Source: Lamellibrachia satsuma
Lineage: Eukaryota; Annelida; Polychaeta; Sabellida; Siboglinidae
Assembly: GCA_033239005.1 (NCBI GenBank)
Contig: BSQZ01000068.1
Span: forward strand, 1,482,501 to 1,546,500
Direction: 5' to 3'
Length of the DNA: 64,000 nt
Under the pieces are notes generated by a model. That model searched no databases. It was not told the DNA's origin and worked only from the letters and a program-made list of their open reading frames with translations. This document shows, in pieces, positions 57,613 to 64,000 of the stretch. A program made the position numbers and the translations under genes. The first letter of the stretch is position 1; each line of letters opens with the position of its first letter.

Positions 57613-58411
57613 CTAATCGAGACTACAAAATACTTCACTGACGAAACCAGTGGCATTGTCACTGACGATGACATCAGGGATGCCATGAGTGCTAAACGAC
57701 TGTCGCAGTTTGCTGATAGTAACAGCTGATGTTGAGCCTGACGTAAAGTGAGTGTCTATCCACTTCGAATGGGCGTCAATTACCACCAGCATCATTCTGC
57801 CCATGAATGGACCTGCATAGTCGATATGCAGTCGCGACCAAGGTCTATTGGGGAATGACCATGGTTGTAGGATGTCGCAGGTTGTGGCCGTTTTCTCAAT
57901 GTCTTGATCGATACCAGGCCACCACATCAGACTGCGGCCTACAGCTTTCATGTGGACGATCCCACCCAGAGTGTGCGTTGTGCAGTTCTTCCAACAGTGC
58001 TTGGCGGTGGGCACTTGGAATAATCACTCGTGTGCCCTACATGAGACAACCATCATGGATGCTGAGTTCATCTCTTCTTTGAGTGTACGGCTTCAGGAGT
58101 TCGTTATCGTCATGATCTGGAAATCCATCCCTCGTCCTGATGAAGACTTGTGACAACACCGGGTCACGCGATGTTTCACGACGTATGTCACTTGCAGTGA
58201 CATGAGTCATGTCCAAACACTGCATCGTCAGTATCGTGTCTGCTGGCACTGGTACATGTCTCGGAGCGCCACCTACCGGAAGGCGGCTAAGAGCGTCTGC
58301 TTGTGGGATGCTTTGGCCCGGCCTGTGGATAATCTGGTATTCGTAGGCAGCCAGTATTAGGGCCTGTAATATCGTGACCGTCAGGTGCTGCCACCTATAG
58401 TAAGGTTTCAA
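57613..58411 (-). pseudogene. gypsy RNase H end and integrase, C-terminally deleted
   Basis: It reads YEYQIIHRPGQSIPQADALS (end of RNase H), a linker, an H...H-C...C zinc-binding remnant (HTLGGIVHMKAVGRSLMWWP, CDILQ), and the integrase core SRLHIDYAGPFMGRMMLVVI-DAHSKW (first catalytic Asp) and IPDVIVSDNATGF (second Asp). The frame ends at 57613 before the catalytic Glu helix is complete, and the LTR follows within about 60 bp, so the rest of integrase is deleted. Confidence 0.85.
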
Positions 58412-58640
58412 TAAATATTACCGGGACGACTATTGGAGTAGGACACTCGGGTATGGACAGAATGGATGTGTTGACAGCGTAATACAGAATATTACATTGG
58501 CGACGAGTAAAACGAACAAAACACTGGTCAAACAATGGCAGTGTCACTAAACGTAAGTGCAGTACAACCGTTCGATGCACACGGTGACGCAAACAGTTTG
58601 TGTCAGCGTTGGGAGCGTTGGATTCGTTCATTGGAGTGAT
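58400..58640 (+). mobile_element. Inverted LTR end, primer-binding region and gag start
   Basis: On the plus strand, opposite to the surrounding element, an LTR-like end (...AGAATATTACA at 58496) is followed by TGGCGACGAG (58498-58507), the usual form of a gypsy primer-binding site. An ORF at 58535-58639 then reads MAVSLNVSAVQPFDAHGDAN and [18 protein letters not shown], a gypsy gag N-terminus (PFDP.GDP.S...RWE.W). It is therefore a leader fragment in inverted position. Confidence 0.7.
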
Positions 58641-58759
58641 ACGCTATGGGTTTCTCTGCACCATCTTCCATGACGTGAGCAAGAACGGACCCAATGCCGT
58701 ATGGAGAGGCATCACATGTGAGTACCAACGGTTTAGAGGAGTCAAAGTGAGTCATGAAC

Positions 58760-59583
58760 TCAGCATCTCTTTCGTCTTATTGAAGCCTCTTGTTGTGTCT
58801 TCCTCCAGTACAAATGTGTGTCTTTCTTCAGCAACTGGTGCATGGGGGCCAACATCGTCGCAAGGTTTGGCAAGAAACGACCATAGTGATTCACCATCCC
58901 AAGGTATGAGCGTAACTCGGTTATGTTGGTGGGCGCTGGAGCATCACGGACTGCTGACAGTGTCTCACCGGACGGGTGTATGCCTTCGGCATCGATCCGA
59001 TGACCCAAGTAATCGACCTCGTCACTCAAGAATTGACACTTGGATTCTTTCAGGCGGAACCCAGCTTGAACTAGTCGTTCGAGCACGCGATCAAGTGTCT
59101 GCAAATGTTCATCTTCTGTTGGTCCCGTCACCAACACATCATCTAAATACACCATTGTGTTCGGTATGCCCTTCAAGAGCGAGTCCATGACACGTTGGAA
59201 TATGCCAGGTGCTGATAACACTCCGTACGGTAGTCGCTTGTATGTGAAAAGACCTCGCGGCGTGTTGATGGTGACGTACTTCCGACAGTCAGGATGTAGC
59301 TGGATCTGTTCATACGCGTGACGCATGTCGAGCTTCGTGTACGTGGTACCGTGGTCCCAAGCTGTGCATACAAATCCTCTATTCGGGGAATAGGATATCT
59401 GTCCAGTTTGGCTACTTGGTTCACGGTGAGTTTGTAGTCATCACAGAGACGTACACTCTTGTCTGCCTTCATTACTGGTACCACAGGGGCGGCCCAGTCC
59501 GAGTACTGGACGGGCTCTATGATATCCTCAGCCAGGAGTCGATCAATTTGGTCGCGACTTGTAGTACTTGGGGACTGCCTCAT
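58760..59583 (-). pseudogene. gypsy reverse transcriptase, frameshifted
   Basis: RT motifs: IDRLLAEDIIEPVQYSDWAA, VVPVMKADKSVRLCDDYK, LDRYPIPRIEDLYAQL, then after a frameshift near 59330 AYEQIQLHPDCRKYVTINT, GLFTYKRLPYGVLSAPGIFQ and NTMVYLDDVLVTG (Y-L-D-D active site), ending in HLYWRKTQQEA at the inverted insert. The frameshift removes the first palm Asp region from continuity. Confidence 0.88.
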
Positions 59584-59599
59584 TGTCTACGTAGATCTT

Positions 59600-60064
59600 G
59601 GCAGCGTCTGTTTTAACTGCTTGGTGCCAGTCTGTAAACCCGATGGCGTACTTGTCCAGTACAGCCTGCAACTGAGGTTGCTGCTTCCGTGTTGAGTGTG
59701 ATGTATTCAACTGATGAACCACACCACAGTCCAGTTTGAGTTTACTCAGCCAGTTCCTGCCAAGTAAGCTTGGACCGTTGCCGGGCACGACCATGAGCGG
59801 AAGATGATGTTGGTCGCCAGTTGTAGCTTCTACCATGACGTTGATGACACCCATGATCTTCACACACTGTCCTGTATATGTGCGAAGCGTGTCTTTTGTG
59901 GATCTCATGTTAGGCCGTGCCGAATTTCGCCAGTGTTTGTGCAACGTTTCTTCGCTGGTGATCGAGAGAGTGGAACCTGTATCTACTTCCATCAGAAGCG
60001 TCTTCCCATCTACTTGTATTTGGGTAACGATCGGATCTGGACGTGGTCCCGTCACACTGAACAT
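59600..60064 (-). pseudogene. gypsy retropepsin-type protease
   Basis: It contains LLMEVDTGSTLSITSEETL with the catalytic D-T-G triad and, about 85 residues later, GPSLLGRNWLSKLKLD, the second conserved strand of retroviral-type aspartic proteases. The linker to RT follows (LQAVLDKYAIGFTDW). Confidence 0.85.
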
Positions 60065-60141
60065 GTTGTATGTCGCTCCAGTGTGTTCAGATGGGACACA
60101 GTCTTGTATCGGTGCCGTCAGCTGAGTGCGCTTTCCCTTTT

Positions 60142-60797
60142 TCAGCTTTCTGTTTTGCGAAACAGTTGCTCATGATGTGTCCATCTTTGTGACAATATCG
60201 GCATTGAGCATCCTTGTAGTGACATTCGTCCGCCGAATGAGACGTTTTGCCACATCTGAAACATGGTTTCTGACGATTCTAGGCGGGTGGTTTCTTCTCC
60301 CACTTTCTCGTTGAATGCTTGCGGGCGGTCACTTTGTTTATACATGGTGTACTGTCGTATGCAGCAGCGTTTAACTGAGCAGTGTTAACAGCAGCTGATT
60401 CCATGGCAAGTGCCATTTGTAGAGCCTTTTTGAAATCAAGGTCGGTTTCTCCCAACAATCGTCGTTGAATGGCCGAATCTGCTACACCACAAACTAACCG
60501 GTCCCTCAGATTTTCTTCCAGGATCAACTGGGCAGTCAGCTGCGCACTAACCTTCGTTTGACTAAAATCACAGATTCTGGCCAGATTTTTAAGTTCGGCT
60601 ACAAAGTCACCTATTGATTGTTCCTTCTTCCTGTACGCAGAATAGAAGTTGTACTGTTGCAAAATTGTATTTGGTTTCGGTTCATAATGCGTTTGTAGCA
60701 ATTGGTATAGTTCAACGTACGTCAGGTCAGCCGGCGTACGTGGCGATGCCAGGCTGCGGAACAAAGTATAAGTTTGCGGCGGCGTCGTCAATGCCAT
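60142..60797 (-). pseudogene. gypsy gag: capsid-like region and two zinc knuckles
   Basis: The capsid-like region reads QTYTLFRSLASPRTPADLTY, LLQTHYEPKPNTILQQYNFY, IGDFVAELKNLARICDFS and LRDRLVCGVADSAIQRRLL. In a neighbouring frame at about 60150-60262 there are two CCHC knuckles, C-x2-C-x4-H-x4-C (CFRCGKTSHSADEC) and CRYCHKDGHIMSNC, separated by a frame change from the capsid. The N-terminal part (before TPPQTYTLF) has a deletion and a stop near 60840. The gag start is missing here, although a related start lies inverted at 58535. Confidence 0.82.
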
Positions 60798-60900
60798 TGG
60801 CCTTAAAATAAAACCCTAACAGGTCCTGGTAGGAAGACTAATCCTTCCCCATAAACTCCGGCAAACTGCCGTGTCGTGACATGTTTGAATGCTGGCGCCT

Positions 60901-61495
60901 GTTGTTGTCTTTCATTAAACCGATTTGACGCGTTGTAGTTTTCCGTGAATTTTGCGGGAAAACTGTGATTACAGTCAGTATCAGCGTAGCTTTGGGTTCC
61001 TTTTTTTCTAACCTTCTATGTGCAGTGATGACCACTGATAATCAATGTATACTTCCTGACATGATTCAATGATCAAACGAGTCCTTTGGCTTTGCCATTG
61101 TGGCATTGGAAATTGTTGATAACATTAAAAGTTGAGATTTAGATGTTTAGATATATTGTCGATTGTTGACGACTGTTATGTCCATAACATCAGCGTCTGA
61201 CATCGGTTTGTTTGGTGGACTGCTCCCCGTCTGTTTTGGTCCCACAAACTATTTTTGAGTCGTCGATTTTAAATATTTATATATTTTTTAATGAATTAAT
61301 GTCGTCCTCCTTGTGAAAGTTGCGGTGTTTGAGACCAGCAACGCACGCGTTTACCTTAATTGGGCCTGGCTTTGGCTTGGCGGTGATATCTCGCCAAAAC
61401 TTCTCTTTTAATCATTATCAAGTTTTGTAACTGAATCCTGATCGTTACTTCATTGTTGGCAACATCCTTCAATAACGCGTATAATATATTCATCT
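60901..61495. other. Unassigned sequence upstream of the gypsy element
   Basis: No LTR, gene or clear repeat recognised. Confidence 0.35.
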
Positions 61496-61496
61496 A

Positions 61497-62600
61497 TAAA
61501 AGAAGAAGGGAAGAGCACTTGGTATCGATGAGATGCGTGTGGAGATGGTAATGGCAGCGGGGGAGAGTGGAATCAGCTTGACAAAGAGGCTGCTGAATAC
61601 ATGTATGAGGTAATGTAAAGTACCAGAGGAATGGCGGACAGGGTTAATAGTCCCAATATGGAAGAAGAAGGGAGATGTGCAAAAACCAGGGAAATACCGA
61701 GGCATCACACTTCTAAGTCACATCATGCAGCTGCTAGAGAGGATCCTGGATGTGAGGATCCGAAAGAAAGTAGAGCAAGAATTGGGTGAAGAACAACAAG
61801 GATTCAGAAAGGGCAGAAGGACGACTGATGGGATGTTTGCATTAAGACAAATGGTAGAGAAGAGGTTGGAGATGCAAGGGAGAATGGCAGTGGGATTTGT
61901 GGACTTGGAGAAGGCCTATGACACAGTCCCTAGAGATGATGGCAACAGCGAGATGGATGGGATTGCCAGAAGCAGAAGCTGGGATGGTGGAAGCAATGTA
62001 TGAGAGAACAAAAGGAAGAGTTGTGGTTGGATCTGGGTTGTCGGAAGAGTTTCCAGTTAACATCGGTTTGAGGCTAGGAAGTGCCCTTAGCCCTTTACTG
62101 TTTATCATGATGATGGAAATAATCAGCAGGAAGATCAGCGCGAAGGATATTCTCAGGAAGATGATGTATGCAGACGATCTGGCCATAATAGCAGAAAGCA
62201 AACAAGAACTACAGGAAGTGTTGGAGGAATGGAAGGGGGTGTTCGAGAAGCACGGACTGAGAATCAGCCTAGAGAAGACAGAAGTGATGTGGATTGGACA
62301 CCAGAGAGAGAGAGAGAGGAGTTGAACATCAGGTTGGATGGTAAGGAGATCAAGCAAGTGGATGGCTTTATGTACCTTGGAGGAATGGTTACGGAGGATG
62401 GGCATTCAGCGGCAGGAGTTCGACGTCGGACACAAGTGAGAACGAATGCTTGGAGAAAGGTAGAGGGAGTCATGTTGGACAGAAAAATTTCAAAAAACCT
62501 GAAAGGGAAAGCCCTGAGAACGTGTGTTACACCAGCATGCCTGTATGGTCTGGAGACAGTAGCGTTGACAGAACAACAACAACAGAAGCTGCAAGGCCGA
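61497..62600 (+). mobile_element. LINE reverse transcriptase, 5'- and 3'-truncated, lightly decayed
   Basis: It reads GIDEMRVEMVMAAGES, EEWRTGLIVPIWKKKGDVQK, YRGITLLSHIMQLLERI, EQELGEEQQGFRKGRRTTDG, VGFVDLEKAYDTVPR, a frameshift at about 61937, WMGLPEAEAGMVEAMYERTK, GLRLGSALSPLLFIMMMEI (RT QGS motif as LGS), RKMMYADDLAIIAESKQE (Y-A-D-D active site) and EKHGLRISLEKTEVMW. A GA-repeat slippage shift follows at about 62315, then VDGFMYLGGMVTEDGHSAAG and CVTPACLYGLETVALTEQ. Further breaks are one TAA at about 61615. Similarity to the common family appears high, suggesting a fairly young copy. It lies upstream of the HECT exons, same strand. Confidence 0.87.
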
Positions 62601-62649
62601 GATCCCGAAAGGCTGAGATCACCGGCAACGTTCTATTTCTATCTGCGTA

Positions 62650-63350
62650 GCTAGCCAAGTTAAGAGGCGACTGACGTCACTTATATAAAAGATACGTACA
62701 TTTATCTTATTTAAAGTACGAAATATGAAATCAGTAAGCTTACTAGCATTGTAACTTGCATGCGTTAACGTGCGTTGGATACAGAAAATAAAACGTGGAT
62801 TTTGTCGGGAGGATATGATGTACGTACTAGCTGGCGATGTATTGAGTGACCCCCATGGGCACAACTTGAGAAAAGTAGGGGTGACTACAGTCACTGACGT
62901 CACTGCAAGGCAGGACAGCTATTTCGGGACCGTGAGGGAAGCGCGTCGCGACCGTTGACCAATCCCATGCGCGCTTCACTGACATATCAATTACCACAAT
63001 GACATCTCACAACTTGTTATTACAGGTGTATTTTGAAACTGTCCAATAAACCTTTGAGATGTTAATACATACCTCGTGTCATTGAAATATTGACTACATT
63101 TTGACAATAGTGAAAACATTTTATTGTGGTATCATCGTGGTAACTCAGAACATCAGTCACTTTTTATGTCAGTATTGGCACAGTCACATTGTATTTTTCA
63201 GGTACAATTGGATATTTTTTAAGCATGAAACTGCAAAAGACAACATCTTTTTTTGCTGGTTGGATACAGCAAGATAAAAGGCTCTTTATGAAACTTTTCT
63301 TTAATGTGCATGTTTTTCTTGTAAGAACTTTTGTCCAGTTTTGGTTTACA
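62650..63350. other. Sequence upstream of the first recognised HECT exon
   Basis: Probably intron or 5' region of the HECT gene. A CpG-containing patch at 62880-62980 is notable. No exon was identified with confidence. Confidence 0.35.
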
Positions 63351-63353
63351 CAG

Positions 63354-63435
63354 GTTCAGTTTAGGACAGCACATGATCCAGTGGCAGAGATGCAGCCACA
63401 GCAAGAAGATGAACTGTGGAGTGAAGTTACTGCCT
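63354..63435 (+). CDS. HECT-type E3 ubiquitin ligase, exon preceding the HECT domain
   Basis: The acceptor GGTTTACACAG precedes 63354 and the donor GTAAGT follows 63435. The 82 nt read VQFRTAHDPVAEMQPQQEDE, then LWSEVTA plus one base (phase 1), an acidic, Gln-rich linker. The phase fits the next exon (acceptor at 63703), giving a continuous frame into the HECT domain. The part of the gene upstream was not resolved. Confidence 0.65.
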
Positions 63436-63703
63436 GTAAGTTATATTAAGTAAATTATAATGATATATTTTTTTTAAATGGCATCGATTCTCAATTTGCC
63501 AACATTTGTTCAAAATGGCGGCCTTTTTTTTACCATGGAAATGCGGGTCTGGCAGAAAAAGGTTCAATATATGTTTTACTCGGTAAGACCCACTCTACAA
63601 TTTGGGCAGAAAAAAATTGCACTAGCTATGCAAACAAATTCTATCGAGCTGCTGTGTCTCGCTTTGACTCGGAATGTACCCATTTCACTGATTACTGTTT
63701 CAG

Positions 63704-64000
63704 CCTTTCAGTCAGTCGCAGATCTTGTTCAGTACACGGATGAAGAAGTCATTCTTCATAGGAATGACATACCATCCACATTTCTACATGTGTACGACAC
63801 CCCAACCGTTCTGACAAAGCGATTGAAAGTTTCGTTTATCGGAGATGGCCTGGACTTTGGAGGGTTGACAAAGAAATTTCTAACAATGACTTGGGCAGAA
63901 GTTTTTCGGTCCTACTTCACCGGTGAAGATTATGCAATTCCGTATCTGCCCCTACATCGATCAAGGGCAGATGAGAAGAAGTTTATTCAAATTGGTCGTC
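63704..64000 (+). CDS. HECT-type E3 ubiquitin ligase, start of HECT domain (cut by window edge)
   Basis: After the acceptor TTACTGTTTCAG the frame reads FQSVADLVQYTDEEVILHRN, RLKVSFIGDGLDFGGLTKKF and LTMTWAEVFRSYFTGED, then IPYLPLHRSRADEKKFIQIG, still open at the last base. L-K-V-x-F-I-G-(E/D)-x-G-x-D-x-G-G-L-T-x-x-F is the hallmark start of the HECT catalytic N-lobe, which binds the E2 enzyme; the active-site Cys would lie about 300 residues further on, outside the window. The gene acts in ubiquitin conjugation. The family member is not clear; G2E3-like or a lineage-specific HECT protein are candidates. Confidence 0.85.

Larger units (their letters stand above)
57430..60900 (-). mobile_element. 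Ty3/gypsy LTR retrotransposon, rearranged and inactive
   Basis: The minus strand carries gag (60797-60150), protease (60064-59600), RT (59583-58760), the RNase H end and linker (58411-58037) and integrase (58014-57613). After these come a purine-rich tract AGTTGGGAGGGA and the start of the 3' LTR, TGTCGTGGATGGG (about 57553 downward). No 5' LTR was found upstream of gag. The RT-RNase H part is interrupted by an inverted fragment (58400-58640), and the integrase C-terminus is deleted. Confidence 0.88.

Noticed and set aside
58600..59190. 196-codon plus-strand frame
   Set aside because: Antisense shadow of the gypsy RT, apart from the start which overlaps the inverted gag fragment in another frame.

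Overview
This is animal nuclear DNA: AT-rich, intron-bearing and crowded with metazoan transposable elements. The element mix (RTE, CR1/L2 and other non-LTR retrotransposons, a Penelope-like element, a DIRS-type tyrosine-recombinase retroelement, Ty3/gypsy, hAT, piggyBac, pogo) and the many long TA arrays suggest a marine invertebrate. I cannot fix the phylum from the sequence.

Two host genes are supported. The first is the 20S proteasome subunit alpha-2 gene (PSMA2) on the minus strand. I reconstructed five coding exons from splice sites, reading phase and protein similarity: 36242-36279 (start codon), 22650-22726, 3708-3840, 1230-1352 and 912-999. The gene continues beyond the left edge. 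All junction phases agree. Introns 1 and 2 are about 13.5 kb and 18.9 kb, so more than half of the window is PSMA2 intron packed with repeats. The second is a HECT-type E3 ubiquitin ligase on the plus strand at the right edge (exons 63354-63435 and 63704 onward), of which only the start of the catalytic domain is visible.

PSMA2 introns, in window order: a foldback repeat (1529-3185); a 3.2 kb element with terminal inverted repeats, a 4-bp target duplication and an ORF of a poorly characterised invertebrate family (3992-7166); a 34-bp minisatellite (about 7610-8988); a GC-rich element end (11528); a pogo fragment joined to an RTE LINE (12275-14092); a Penelope-like fragment (14690-14920); a DIRS-like element (15540-17260); a hAT element with a decayed spliced gene (17385-20587); a second RTE LINE (23280-25245); LINE 3' ends; a GC-rich inverted-repeat element (30951-32202); and a 3.7 kb element with long inverted arms (32203-35898).

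To the right of PSMA2: a piggyBac-like transposon (about 38.9-45.9 kb) interrupted by a complete 4.1 kb hAT element with a perfect 8-bp target duplication (39652-43773); an L2-like LINE (47.1-48.8 kb); a nearly full-length minus-strand CR1-like LINE (48885-52745); another LINE tail with an exact 105-bp tandem duplication (52.75-53.6 kb); about 3.7 kb of unassigned AT-rich DNA; a minus-strand Ty3/gypsy element with an inverted LTR-leader-gag piece inside it (57.43-60.9 kb); and a further LINE (61.5-62.6 kb) before the HECT gene.

Every mobile element examined carries frameshifts, stops or deletions, so none looks autonomous. Assignments rest on motif recognition by eye, with no database search.
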